A DNA stretch of 64,000 nt, taken from the NCBI RefSeq assembly GCF_002803515.1, contig NZ_PHQX01000001.1:2356001-2420000 (forward strand), in the 5' to 3' direction. The position numbers and the translations under genes are program-made. Origin of the DNA: Stenotrophomonas lactitubi (lineage in GTDB: Bacteria; Pseudomonadota; Gammaproteobacteria; Xanthomonadales; Xanthomonadaceae). The notes below the pieces were generated by a model. It saw only the letters and a list, made by a program, of their open reading frames with translations. It was not told the DNA's origin and did not search any database. Shown here one piece after another: positions 1-9,024 of the stretch (the first letter of the stretch is position 1; the number at the start of each line of letters is the position of its first letter).

Positions 1-2
1 TT

Positions 3-662
3 CGTTCTGCTGCGCCGGCAATGGGCCCGGTGCTGCAGGCGTTCCAGATGAACCGGCGTGAGGAGGTGCAGGATGGTGTTCGCCAGTACCTGTCCACGCT
101 GCATCAGCAACTGCTGTCCGGCGCGGTTCCGAAGGGCCGCAACGGGCGCGTCTCTGTCTTCATCCTGGGGCGCTACCGCGCGGATCGCAGCGCGCTGCCT
201 TCGGAGTGGAAGACGGCCTTCGGCAGCACGATGGAGGTCGAGTTCCTGACGGCGCACCGTTCAAAGGGGCGCGAGGCGGATTATGTGATCCTGCCTGGGA
301 TGGTGAATCGAGGCTTCCCGAGCCTGCGATCGGATGACCCGGTGCTCTCTTTGGCGATGCCAGATGGCGACACCTACCCGTTGAGCGAAGAACGGCGGTT
401 GTTCTATGTGGCACTGACGCGTGCACGGCGCTCGGTTGTGATGTTCACCTTGCAGGGGAAGCACTCGCCGTTCCTGGATGAGCTGGTGAACGAAGGTGCC
501 GTGGAGGTCACCGGGATTTCAGGGACGGCTATCAAAGAAGAGCGCTGCCCGGTATGCAAGGTGGGCGTGTTTGTCGACAGAACGGGGCCGCATGGGCCTT
601 TCAGGTCGTGCTCCAGTTACCCGTTGTGCCATAGCAAGCCGAAAGGTGGTTTTCGTGGGTAA
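3..662 (+). CDS. UvrD/helicase IV-like DNA helicase, C-terminal part (5' truncated by window)
   Basis: The reading frame is open from the window edge, so only the last ~219 residues are seen. They carry superfamily 1 helicase motif V (FLTAHRSKGREADYVIL) and motif VI (EERRLFYVALTRAR), the nucleotide-sensing end of an ATP-driven 3'-5' helicase. The C-terminus has a four-cysteine zinc ribbon of the topoisomerase type (CPVC, then CSSYPLC). A zinc ribbon after the helicase core is typical of helicase IV (HelD)-like proteins rather than UvrD or Rep proper. It stops with TAA just before a tRNA gene on the other strand. The SF1 call is secure; the exact subfamily is inference because the Walker A end lies outside the window. 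Confidence 0.8.
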   Translation, partial: RSAAPAMGPVLQAFQMNRREEVQDGVRQYLSTLHQQLLSGAVPKGRNGRVSVFILGRYRADRSALPSEWKTAFGSTMEVEFLTAHRSKGREADYVILPGMVNRGFPSLRSDDPVLSLAMPDGDTYPLSEERRLFYVALTRARRSVVMFTLQGKHSPFLDELVNEGAVEVTGISGTAIKEERCPVCKVGVFVDRTGPHGPFRSCSSYPLCHSKPKGGFRG

Positions 663-751
663 GCGCATCCGGCCTCATCCACGCATGCCTGCACATCTCA
701 GGGGCGCATGCTGATCTGACGGTTCGATGACGCGCAACTGCAGCGACAACG

Positions 752-775
752 AAAAAGCCCCTGTTTCCAAGGGCT
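752..775 (-). terminator. intrinsic terminator of tRNA-Ser
   Basis: Reading the minus strand downstream of the tRNA, AGCCC and GGGCT form a short stem (756-760 with 771-775), followed by five U residues (752-756 on the plus strand read as A). Position and U run fit Rho-independent termination of the tRNA transcript. Confidence 0.65.
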
Positions 776-787
776 CTTTAAGACAAC

Positions 788-877
788 TGGCGGAGAGAGT
801 GGGATTCGAACCCACGGAAGGTTTAACCCTTCGCCGGTTTTCAAGACCGGTGCCTTAAACCGCTCGGCCATCTCTCC
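788..877 (-). tRNA. tRNA-Ser (anticodon UGA)
   Basis: The minus strand folds as a class II tRNA of 90 nt including encoded CCA. The acceptor arm GGAGAGA at 877-871 pairs with TCTCTCC near 792-798, the T-loop reads GGTTCGAATCCC, and a long variable arm is present, as expected for serine. The anticodon loop is CTTGAAA, giving UGA, which reads UCA and wobble UCN codons. It lies alone between a helicase gene and a LysR regulator with its own terminator. Confidence 0.97.
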
Positions 878-965
878 GTATCGGCCCAGCCTGCTGGCCT
901 GGCACGCATTCTCGCACGGCCGGGCGATTTGCCCAAGACCGTTGTTCCATCGTCGGAGGCAGGCC

Positions 966-1958
966 TCAGCCCGCGTCCACCGCCAACGCACCCAGCGCAC
1001 TGGCCTTGATGCGCTCCTTGGCCTTTTCGCAGGCGCCGCCGCAATCCAGGCGCGAGGCCTCCAGCTGCGGCGGCAGGTGCTCGGCCAGGAAGTCGATGAA
1101 CACCCGCACCGCCGGCAGCAGGCCGCGGCGCGAGGCGAACACGGCGTGGCACACACCCTGCGGCAGCGACCAGTCCGGCAGCACCACTTCCAGCTCGCCA
1201 TTGCGCACGGCATCGGCGCAGACCGTTTCCGGCAGCATGGTGATGCCGAAACCGTCCTTCACCATGCTCTGCAGCAGCGGGAAGTCGAAACCGGCCACGC
1301 GCGGCTGCAGGTCCACCCGGCGCACCGCGCCTTCCGGTCCGTGCAGTTCCCAGCGCTGACGCGCCTCGTCCTCGCTGATGCTCAAGGTGACGTGGTTCGC
1401 CAGCTCCTCCGGGTCCTTCGGGCGACCGGCGCGGTCCAGGTACTTCGGGCTGGCCACCAGCAGCTCCTGCACCTGGCCGAAGCTGCGCATCACCAGGCTG
1501 CCATCGTCATCCAGACGCGAACGCACGCGCAGGGCCACGTCGTAGCCTTCGTTGATGATGTCCACGCGGCGGTTGCTGATATTCAGCTGCAGCCGCACCT
1601 TCGGGTACTGCTCCAGGAACTTGGGCAGCAGCTTGGGCAGCTGCATCTGCGCCAGCGATACCGGCACGCTGGCGCGTACCAGGCCGCGTGGCTCGGCGCT
1701 AAGGCGGTCCACCACCTCGCGCGCGGCCTGCGCCTCGGCCAGCATGGTCTGGGCGTGGCGGTGCACGCTGGTACCGACGTCGGTGACGGCAAAGCGGCGC
1801 GTGGAGCGCTGCAGCAGGCGCACGCCCAGGTCGGTTTCCAGCTGGCTGATACGGCGGCTCAGGCGCGACTTGGGGATGCCCAGCGCGCGCTCGGCGGCGG
1901 CGAAACCGCCGTGGTCGACCACCATCGCGAAGTAGTACAGATCATTCAGGTCATGCAT
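966..1958 (-). CDS. LysR-family transcriptional regulator, divergent from azoR
   Basis: A 330-residue protein with an N-terminal winged helix-turn-helix (about residues 3-62; FAAAERALGIPKSRLSRRIS covers the DNA-reading part) and a LysR substrate-binding domain from about residue 90. The HTH reads like the subgroup that represses or activates quinone- or drug-linked oxidoreductases and is transcribed divergently from them. It is divergent from the azoreductase gene with 122 bp between the start codons, and that gap holds a 9-bp inverted repeat suited to LysR binding. The C-terminal tail after residue 300 is cysteine- and lysine-containing and longer than usual for the family. Control of azoR is inferred from position; the effector is unknown. 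Confidence 0.88.
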   Translation of the reverse strand: MHDLNDLYYFAMVVDHGGFAAAERALGIPKSRLSRRISQLETDLGVRLLQRSTRRFAVTDVGTSVHRHAQTMLAEAQAAREVVDRLSAEPRGLVRASVPVSLAQMQLPKLLPKFLEQYPKVRLQLNISNRRVDIINEGYDVALRVRSRLDDDGSLVMRSFGQVQELLVASPKYLDRAGRPKDPEELANHVTLSISEDEARQRWELHGPEGAVRRVDLQPRVAGFDFPLLQSMVKDGFGITMLPETVCADAVRNGELEVVLPDWSLPQGVCHAVFASRRGLLPAVRVFIDFLAEHLPPQLEASRLDCGGACEKAKERIKASALGALAVDAG

Positions 1959-1975
1959 ACCCGAGTTCCATTAGT

Positions 1976-2033
1976 AGAACAATACGTGGCATTCAACCAC
2001 CTTTATCCCGCCCTTGCAACAACCTATTGTTCT
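1976..2033. promoter_or_regulatory. putative operator region between LysR gene and azoR
   Basis: AGAACAATA at 1976-1984 recurs as its exact reverse complement TATTGTTCT at 2025-2033, 40 bp apart, inside the divergent intergenic region. The span fits two half-sites of a LysR tetramer bending DNA over both promoters. Assignment as operator is inference. Confidence 0.5.
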
Positions 2034-2080
2034 CTCCGTCGGCGGCAAGCCCGCCACCCCTCCCGAACATAGGTACTGCC

Positions 2081-2668
2081 ATGAAGCTTCTGCACATCGA
2101 CGCCAGCGTGCTTGGCGACAACTCCGTCTCCCGCCACCTGACCGCCGCCGTGGTGGCCCAGTTCAAGCAGCAGATCGACGGCCTGCAGGTTGATTATCGC
2201 GATCTTGACGCCAATCCGGTACCGCATCTGCGCAGCGGTTCGCTGGCCAAGACCGATCCGGCTGAGGCCGCCGATGCTGAACAGGTGCTCGAGCAGTTCC
2301 TGGCTTCCGACATCGTGGTGATCGGCGCGCCGATGTACAACTTCAGCGTGCCCTCCACCCTGAAGGCCTGGATCGACCGCGTGGCGGTGGCCGGGCGCAC
2401 CTTCAAGTACACCGAGAACGGCCCGGTGGGCCTCGCCGGTGGCAAGCGGGTGATCGTGGTCAGCAGCCGTGGCGGCATCTACACCGACTCGCCGGCGGAC
2501 TTCCAGGAGCCCTTCCTGCGCCAGACGTTCGCCTTCTGGGGCATCAACGACATCGAGTTCGTGCGTGCCGAGGGCATCGCCTACTCGCCGCAGCACCGCG
2601 AAGACGCGATTGCCGGTGCACTGGCAGCACTGCCGTCGCATGAGGCGGTGGAAGTGGCAGCGGCGTAA
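2081..2668 (+). CDS. azoR: FMN-dependent NADH-azoreductase
   Basis: A 195-residue flavodoxin-fold oxidoreductase of the AzoR/AcpD family, which uses NAD(P)H and FMN to reduce quinones and azo dyes in the cytosol. The N-terminus (MKLLHIDASVLGDNSVSR) carries the phosphate-binding loop for FMN; PMYNFSVPSTLKAWIDRV (about 84-101) and the SSRGGIY loop near residue 130 are characteristic flavin-contacting segments. Length is as usual for the family. The ATG at 2081 is chosen because homology begins there; the reading frame extends upstream but without family sequence. A strong terminator follows. Likely controlled by the divergent LysR regulator. Confidence 0.93.
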   Translation: MKLLHIDASVLGDNSVSRHLTAAVVAQFKQQIDGLQVDYRDLDANPVPHLRSGSLAKTDPAEAADAEQVLEQFLASDIVVIGAPMYNFSVPSTLKAWIDRVAVAGRTFKYTENGPVGLAGGKRVIVVSSRGGIYTDSPADFQEPFLRQTFAFWGINDIEFVRAEGIAYSPQHREDAIAGALAALPSHEAVEVAAA

Positions 2669-2757
2669 CCCGTTCCAGCGTTCGGCGCCTCTCTCCCTCG
2701 TCTGGGCGCTGAACGCGGGCCGGGATTCCCTCCCCCATCCCGGCCCACCCTACCCTG

Positions 2758-2789
2758 GCGGCCCTGCTTTTGCGGGGCCGCTTTTTTTT
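2758..2789 (+). terminator. intrinsic terminator after azoR
   Basis: GCGGCCC (2758-2764) pairs with GGGCCGC (2775-2781), extended by inner pairs around a TTTT loop, followed by eight T residues. It sits 90 bp after the azoR stop and directly before the next gene. Confidence 0.9.
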
Positions 2790-2803
2790 GCCACCATGGC
2801 GCG

Positions 2804-3154
2804 ATGAACTACATCGTGACGGCTGCGCACCGCAGTGAATTTCCGCACCCGATAGCCCTGCACTGTGGGCAGGCACTGGTGGTGGGCGAGCGTTATGAGG
2901 GGCCCGAGGGTTGGGAGGACTGGTTTCTGTGCGAGGCCGAGGGGCAGCAGCCGGGGTTCGTGCCGGCGCCGGTGATCGGTCGCGATGCGCAGGGCGGCGC
3001 GTTTGCCACGGAGGACTACTGCGCGCGGGAGCTGGATGTGGACCCGGGGCAGCAGCTGCGGGGTGTGCGCACGCTCAATGGTTGGGCGTGGTGTGTGCCG
3101 GAGGCGGGGGAAGCGGGTTGGGTACCGCTGGAGAAGCTGCGCTTGGCGGGTTGA
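2804..3154 (+). CDS. small SH3-like domain protein
   Basis: A 116-residue protein without signal peptide or membrane segment. It looks like two bacterial SH3-type beta-barrel repeats: residues 1-60, with the GWEDWFLCE then GFVPAPVI pattern, and residues 65-116, with GWAWCVPE then GWVPLEKLRL. Proteins like this are usually labelled ligand-binding SH3 proteins; no enzymatic residues are apparent and the ligand is unknown. The start ATG lies only 14 bp past the azoR terminator, and no clear Shine-Dalgarno site is visible. A SMAG repeat array follows within 12 bp of its stop. Confidence 0.7.
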   Translation: MNYIVTAAHRSEFPHPIALHCGQALVVGERYEGPEGWEDWFLCEAEGQQPGFVPAPVIGRDAQGGAFATEDYCARELDVDPGQQLRGVRTLNGWAWCVPEAGEAGWVPLEKLRLAG

Positions 3155-3165
3155 TGGATTGCGCT

Positions 3166-3477
3166 ATCCACGCATGGCGTGGATCTACTGCAAAGCCTGA
3201 GGCCCCAGGTGAGTGGATCTTGCACCCCACCGGTAGATCCACGCCATGCGTGGATGCAGCACCGCCTCAGTAGATCCACGCCATGCGTGGATGCAGCACC
3301 GCCTCAGTAGATCCACGCCATGCGTGGATGCCACACCGCCCAGTAGATCCACGCCATGCGTGGATGCCGCACCGCCTCAGTAGATCCACGCCATGCGTGG
3401 ATGCCGCACCGCCTCAGTAGATCCACGCCATGCGTGGATGCCACACCGCCTCAGTAGATCCACGCCATGCGTGGATG
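3166..3477. repeat. SMAG (GTAG-headed REP) tandem array
   Basis: One inverted copy (3166-3188) is followed by seven directly repeated 24-bp units starting at 3233, 3270, 3307, 3343, 3380, 3417 and 3454. Each begins GTAG and contains the imperfect palindrome ATCCACGC-CATGC-GTGGAT. The period is 36-37 bp, with the short spacers also near-identical (for example CACCGCCTCA). This matches the S. maltophilia GTAG REP family, but a head-to-tail array of seven is unusual compared with the pairs seen elsewhere in this window. It fills the convergent gap between the SH3-like gene and serS. Confidence 0.93.
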
Positions 3478-3480
3478 AAG

Positions 3481-3540
3481 TGCCATGCAAGCATGGCACC
3501 CACCAAAGCCTGAGCAGTGCCATGCAAGCATGGCATCTAC
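3481..3540. repeat. second SMAG-type palindrome pair before serS end
   Basis: Two copies of the perfect palindrome TGCCATGCAAGCATGGCA lie at 3481-3498 and 3518-3535. The second is followed by TCTAC, the reverse complement of a GTAG-type header. It is a different stem sequence from the adjacent array and ends 5 bp from the serS stop codon. Confidence 0.8.
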
Positions 3541-3545
3541 CGGGT

Positions 3546-4868
<1,323 letters not shown>

Positions 4869-4939
4869 TTATACGGAATTCTGCCGCCCGGTTCATTCCG
4901 GCCGTGGCAGAATCGAGGCATTCCGTACTGGTCTGGTCC

Positions 4940-5584
4940 ATGTCTGCTCCCCGTCCGTCGCCTGCCAAGTCGTTCACCGTGCATATCCCGCGCAACGCCC
5001 TGAAGATCGCCGGCATCGCCTTCGGCGTGGGCATCCTGCTGTTCGTGCTGGTCTGGCTGACCGGACGCGACAAGCAGTTCTTCCGCGCCGACCCTGCCGC
5101 GCAGACGCCGCAGGAAACCGCCCAGGTGGAACCGCTGCCCGAGCCGCTGGCCGCAGCGGCAGGCTCCAGCGACATGCCCGACGCCAAGCCGGCCCCGGTG
5201 CCGGACGAAGAAGATGCGCCGAAGTTGGTGGAAACCGCCCCGCCGCCGCCGCCGGCCACGGTTGAACCAACCCCGGCGGCGCCGGGCACTGCGGCCCCGG
5301 CAACCGCCAATGCGCAACCGATGCCGATTGCCGGCCAGTCGCCGCCACCGGCCTACCCGGCCGCCGCCCTGCGACGCGGTGAAGCCGGCAGCGTGGTGGT
5401 GCGGGTGGAGGTGGACGCCACCGGATACCCGAACAACGTGACGGTGATCCAGCGCAGCGGTTCGCGTGAACTGGACCGCGCGGCAACCGACGCGGTGCGT
5501 CGCTGGCGCTTCAGCCCGGCAGTGAGCAATGGCCAGCCGGTGCCCGGCAGCATTGAAGTGCCGTTCGATTTCAAGCCGCAATAA
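4940..5584 (+). CDS. TonB-family C-terminal domain protein (first of two)
   Basis: A 214-residue inner-membrane-anchored periplasmic protein: a basic cytoplasmic N-terminus, one membrane segment (about 24-43), a long Pro/Ala-rich linker (about 60-130) that could span the periplasm, and a TonB C-terminal domain (about 135-214) with YPAAALRRGEAGSVVVRVEV and the closing RRWRFSPAV motif. TonB proteins pass proton-motive force from ExbB-ExbD to outer-membrane receptors. No exbB or exbD lies nearby, so this could serve another purpose such as envelope integrity. The ATG at 4940 is chosen because it gives a short basic tail before the membrane segment; the open frame further upstream overlaps serS and lacks family sequence. 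Confidence 0.82.
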   Translation: MSAPRPSPAKSFTVHIPRNALKIAGIAFGVGILLFVLVWLTGRDKQFFRADPAAQTPQETAQVEPLPEPLAAAAGSSDMPDAKPAPVPDEEDAPKLVETAPPPPPATVEPTPAAPGTAAPATANAQPMPIAGQSPPPAYPAAALRRGEAGSVVVRVEVDATGYPNNVTVIQRSGSRELDRAATDAVRRWRFSPAVSNGQPVPGSIEVPFDFKPQ

Positions 5585-5702
5585 CTGAACGTTTCCCCGC
5601 AGAAAAGCTGAACCTTGCAGGACGCGTTGACGCAACACTGACACGCTGCGACGCCGCCTCGGGCAACACTCTGGGCGTCGTTACTGACGCGAGGAGTTTG
5701 CG

Positions 5703-6269
5703 ATGACTGCTACTACCCACGAAAACCTTCATTCCCCGCAGCTGCAGCAGGATGGCACGCTTGAGCCCCGCTCGGCGTCTCCTTGGCTGTGGCTGGCACT
5801 GATCGTGGCGATGTTCGCCGCGGCACTGGTCTGGCTGCGCTTTGCCAACCATGACGACGTTGCGCCTGCGCCGGTGAGCGAGCGCATGCTGCCGGCTACT
5901 GAAACGCCGGTTGCCATCGCACCGGCCCCGGCTACGCGCCAGGCCGCGCCTGCGCAGAGCCAGCGCAAGGCGGCCCCGGCCGTACGCAACCGTGAGGCGC
6001 GCCCGCTGGCCAGCAACAGCAAGCCCAGCTATCCGGCCGCCGCGCTGCGTAGTGGCGTGCAGGGCAGCGTGGTTGCCAGCTTGAACGTGGATACCCGTGG
6101 CAACGTGACCGATGCGGCGATCGTGTCGCGCAGCGGTGAACGCAGCCGCGACCTGGACCGCGCCGTGTTGAACACCGTGCAGCGCTGGAAGTTCGAGCCG
6201 GCCGTGCAGCAGGGCCGTGCCGTGGCCAGCGTGGTGCGGGTTCCGGTGGATTTCCGCACCCAGCGCTGA
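5703..6269 (+). CDS. TonB-family C-terminal domain protein (second of two)
   Basis: A 188-residue paralogue of the preceding gene: a membrane segment (about 28-46), an Ala/Pro linker, and a TonB C-terminal domain with YPAAALRSGVQGSVVASLNV and QRWKFEPAV. A clear GAGGAG Shine-Dalgarno site precedes the ATG by 6 bp. A 118-bp gap separates the two genes, enough for a separate promoter. A UUCG-capped terminator follows. The linker is much shorter than in TonB proper, so reach across the periplasm would be limited. The pair probably arose by tandem duplication; that is inference from the shared architecture. Confidence 0.82.
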   Translation: MTATTHENLHSPQLQQDGTLEPRSASPWLWLALIVAMFAAALVWLRFANHDDVAPAPVSERMLPATETPVAIAPAPATRQAAPAQSQRKAAPAVRNREARPLASNSKPSYPAAALRSGVQGSVVASLNVDTRGNVTDAAIVSRSGERSRDLDRAVLNTVQRWKFEPAVQQGRAVASVVRVPVDFRTQR

Positions 6270-6290
6270 TCGTCGGTAACGCCTGAAATG

Positions 6291-6320
6291 AAAACGGAGG
6301 CTTCGGCCTCCGTTTTTTTT
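6291..6320 (+). terminator. intrinsic terminator with UUCG tetraloop
   Basis: AAAACGGAGGC (6291-6301), TTCG loop (6302-6305), GCCTCCGTTTT (6306-6316), then further T residues. A textbook Rho-independent terminator ending the TonB-like gene pair; the flanking A and T runs could also work for transcription from the aroA side. Confidence 0.95.
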
Positions 6321-6331
6321 GCGCAGAAGCA

Positions 6332-6354
6332 TGCCAACCAAGGTTGGCACCTAC
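6332..6354. repeat. SMAG-type REP, single copy
   Basis: Palindrome TGCCAACCAAGGTTGGCA followed by CCTAC, the complement of a GTAG-like header, lying between the terminator and the aroA stop. Confidence 0.75.
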
Positions 6355-6400
6355 CAGGCCATGTGATCCGCCAGGCCACGCCCGGCGGATGCGGTGCCGG

Positions 6401-7708
6401 TCAGGACAGGTTGAAGCCGGCGCTGCGGGCCAGGCCGTCGAAGTCCGGGAAGGACGTTGCGACGTTGGCGATGTCGTTGATGCGCACTTCGCCATGACTG
6501 ATCTGGCCGGCAATGGCGAAGGCCATCGCGATCCGATGATCGCCGTGGCTTTCAATGGTGCCACTGCCCAGCGATACGCCGCCGTGCAGGGTGGCGCCAT
6601 CTTCGGTTTCGTCCACCTGCATGCCCAGCGCGCGCAGGCCGGTCGCCATCGCCGCCAGACGATCGGATTCCTTCACCCGCAGTTCGGCGGCGCCGGTCAC
6701 CACGGTCTGCCCTTCAGCGGCGGCAGCAGCCACGAACAGTGCCGGGAACTCGTCGATCATGTCCGGCACCAGTTCCTCCGGAATACGCGCGCCCTTCAGC
6801 GGCGCGTAGCGCACCACCAGATCGGCCACCGGTTCGCCGCCCTGCTCTGCTGGGTTCTCTTCGGTGATGTCCGCGCCCATCAGGCGCAGCGCGTGCAGCA
6901 GGCCGGTACGGCGCGGATTGAGGCCGACCTGCTTCAGGCGCAGCTCGGAGCCGGGAATGATGCTGGCGGCGACCAGGAAGAATGCGGCCGAGGAGAAGTC
7001 GGCCGGCACCACGATGTCGGTCGCTCGCAGGCGCTGGCCACCACGCAGGCGGGCCTTGCCCGGCGAGAATGCGATGTCCACGCCGAACGCGGACAACATG
7101 CGTTCGGTGTAGTCGCGGGTCGGGTGCGGTTCGGTCACGCTGGTCTCGCCATGCGCGTACAGGCCCGCCAGCAGCACGGCGGACTTGATCTGCGCGCTGG
7201 CCACCGGCGAGGCAAAGTCGATGCCGTGTAGGGTCTGCCCGCCATGCACGTGCAGCGGCGGCGTGCCGTCTGCCTCGGTGTCGATCTTCGCGCCCATCTG
7301 CGACAGCGGGCCGGTGACGCGGCGCATCGGACGGCCGGACAGCGATTCGTCGCCGACCAGCGTGCAGTCGAATGCCTGACCGGCCAGCAGGCCGGCCAGC
7401 AGACGCATGCCGGTGCCGGCATTGCCGCAGTCCAGCGGCGCGCTGGGTGCCTGCAGGCCATCGATGCCGACCCCGTGCACGATCCGCTGCGACGCACTCG
7501 GAGTTTCGATGCGCACGCCCAACTGGCTGAAGATGCGCGCGGTGGCGCGGGTGTCTTCGCCTTCCAGGAAGCCTTCGATATGCGAGGTGCCGTCGGCCAG
7601 CGCGGCGAACATCACCGAGCGGTGCGAGACCGACTTGTCGCCGGGAATGGTCAGGCTGCCCTGCAGGGGCTGGCCCTTGCGGGCGATCCAGTGCTGCGCG
7701 TTGCTCAT
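6401..7708 (-). CDS. aroA: 3-phosphoshikimate 1-carboxyvinyltransferase (EPSP synthase)
   Basis: A 435-residue cytosolic enzyme joining PEP to shikimate-3-phosphate, the sixth step of the chorismate pathway. Visible features are DKS at 24-26 (S3P binding) and GNAGTGMRLL at 95-104, plus GRPMRRVTGPLSQMG. These read as a class II-type EPSP synthase, closer to the CP4-like group than to the E. coli type. The position that is alanine in the glyphosate-tolerant CP4 enzyme is glycine here (Gly98), so no tolerance is predicted from that residue. The ATG at 7708 (MSNAQHWIARKG) matches the family start; an open frame upstream runs into pheA without homology. It lies downstream of serC and pheA on the same strand, 74 bp after pheA, and is probably cotranscribed. 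Confidence 0.96.
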   Translation of the reverse strand: MSNAQHWIARKGQPLQGSLTIPGDKSVSHRSVMFAALADGTSHIEGFLEGEDTRATARIFSQLGVRIETPSASQRIVHGVGIDGLQAPSAPLDCGNAGTGMRLLAGLLAGQAFDCTLVGDESLSGRPMRRVTGPLSQMGAKIDTEADGTPPLHVHGGQTLHGIDFASPVASAQIKSAVLLAGLYAHGETSVTEPHPTRDYTERMLSAFGVDIAFSPGKARLRGGQRLRATDIVVPADFSSAAFFLVAASIIPGSELRLKQVGLNPRRTGLLHALRLMGADITEENPAEQGGEPVADLVVRYAPLKGARIPEELVPDMIDEFPALFVAAAAAEGQTVVTGAAELRVKESDRLAAMATGLRALGMQVDETEDGATLHGGVSLGSGTIESHGDHRIAMAFAIAGQISHGEVRINDIANVATSFPDFDGLARSAGFNLS

Positions 7709-7782
7709 CGTTGAATTGTTCCGTAAACGCCGGGTCGCCGGCGGTGCATCAGGGGCGGCGGCCGCAGCCGCCGCAGCAGGGA

Positions 7783-8973
7783 TCAGGGCACGGCCACCGG
7801 ATAGGAGCCAAGCACCTTGATCTGCGCCGAGTGCGCTTCCAGTTCCGCCAGTGCGGCCTGCATCGGTGCGTCGTCGATGTGGCCGGCCAGGTCGATGAAG
7901 AAGCCGTATTCCCACTTGCCATGGTGCGAGGGCCGCGACTCGATGCGGTTCATGCTGATGCCATGGCGCGCGAACGGGCTGAGCACATCGAACAGCGCAC
8001 CCGGCTTGTCATGGATGAACACCAGCACCGAGGTACGGTCGTGGCCGGAGGTCGGGAAGATGTTGCGGCCCACCACCAGGAAACGGGTGGTGTTGTCGGC
8101 ATCGTTCTGGATCGGCTTGGTGACGACCTTCTTCAGGCCGTACACGTGGCCGGCGCTCTCGCCGCCGATGGCCGCGGCGTCGTCGGCATTGCGCGCACGG
8201 CGCGCACCTTCGGCGTTGCTGGCCACCGGGATCTTCTCGGCCTTGGGCAGGTTGGCGCGCATCCATGCCGAGGTCTGCATGAACGACTGCGGATGGCCGT
8301 AGACGCGTTCGATGTCTTCGATGCGGCCGCTGCGCGACATCAGGTACTGCTGCACGCGCAGTTCCACTTCGCCGCAGATTTTCAGGTTGGAGGTGAGGAA
8401 CATGTCCAGGGTGATCTGGATGGTGCCCTGCCCCGAGTTCTCCACCGGCACCACGCCGAAATCGGCGTTGCCCGCTTCCACTTCCTGGAACACTTCTTCG
8501 ATGCTGGCCATCGGCAGGCCCAGCGCAGAGCGGCCGAAGTGCTTGAGCACGGCCTGCTGGCTGAAGGTACCTTCCGGGCCGAGGTAACCGATCTTCAACG
8601 GCTCCTGCTGGGCCAGGCAGGCCGACATGATTTCGCGGTAGACGTGCACCAGCAGCTCATCGCTGAGCGGGCCTTCGTTGCGGTCCACCACCATGCGCAG
8701 CACCTGCGCTTCGCGTTCGGGGCGGTAGTAATCGACGGCGGCGGCGAGCTTGCCCTTGGCCTTGCCGACCTGGTGGGCGAACTGTGCGCGCTCGGCGATC
8801 AGGCTCTGGATGTCACGGTCGATCTGGTCGATCTTCGAACGCACATCAGCCAGCGCCAGTGGCGCCAGTGTCGGCACCGCGGTTGCCTTCGACTTGCCCT
8901 TGGGCTTGGAGGTGGCGCTGTCCTTGACCGGTTCGGCCTTCTTCGACGCCTTCTTGCTGGGTTTGCTTGCCAT
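7783..8973 (-). CDS. pheA: bifunctional chorismate mutase / prephenate dehydratase (P-protein)
   Basis: A 396-residue protein converting chorismate via prephenate to phenylpyruvate. A lysine-rich N-terminal tail (1-35) precedes an AroQ chorismate mutase helix bundle (about 40-125). The dehydratase domain begins at LKIGYLGPEGTFSQQAVLKH and contains the TTRFLVVG catalytic segment. A C-terminal ACT domain (GALFDVLSPF then RIESRPS) gives phenylalanine feedback control in this family. The start at 8973 is set by an AAGGAA Shine-Dalgarno site 5 bp upstream; the lysine-rich tail is an odd extension relative to E. coli PheA. Located between serC and aroA, the usual order in Gammaproteobacteria with a serC-pheA-aroA cluster. 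Confidence 0.96.
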   Translation of the reverse strand: MASKPSKKASKKAEPVKDSATSKPKGKSKATAVPTLAPLALADVRSKIDQIDRDIQSLIAERAQFAHQVGKAKGKLAAAVDYYRPEREAQVLRMVVDRNEGPLSDELLVHVYREIMSACLAQQEPLKIGYLGPEGTFSQQAVLKHFGRSALGLPMASIEEVFQEVEAGNADFGVVPVENSGQGTIQITLDMFLTSNLKICGEVELRVQQYLMSRSGRIEDIERVYGHPQSFMQTSAWMRANLPKAEKIPVASNAEGARRARNADDAAAIGGESAGHVYGLKKVVTKPIQNDADNTTRFLVVGRNIFPTSGHDRTSVLVFIHDKPGALFDVLSPFARHGISMNRIESRPSHHGKWEYGFFIDLAGHIDDAPMQAALAELEAHSAQIKVLGSYPVAVP

Positions 8974-9024
8974 CGGAATTCCTTGTTGCGGGGCGCGCAC
9001 CCGACGATGCGCGCCGTTCATTGC

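Noticed and set aside
3233..3477. CRISPR-like array (24-bp repeats at 36-37 bp)
   Set aside because: The spacers are themselves nearly identical and only ~13 bp, each repeat is a GTAG-headed palindrome matching SMAG REPs elsewhere in the window, and no cas gene is near.
6401..7708. Glyphosate-tolerant (CP4-type) EPSP synthase
   Set aside because: Although class II-like, the key position is glycine in GNAGTG rather than the alanine of CP4.
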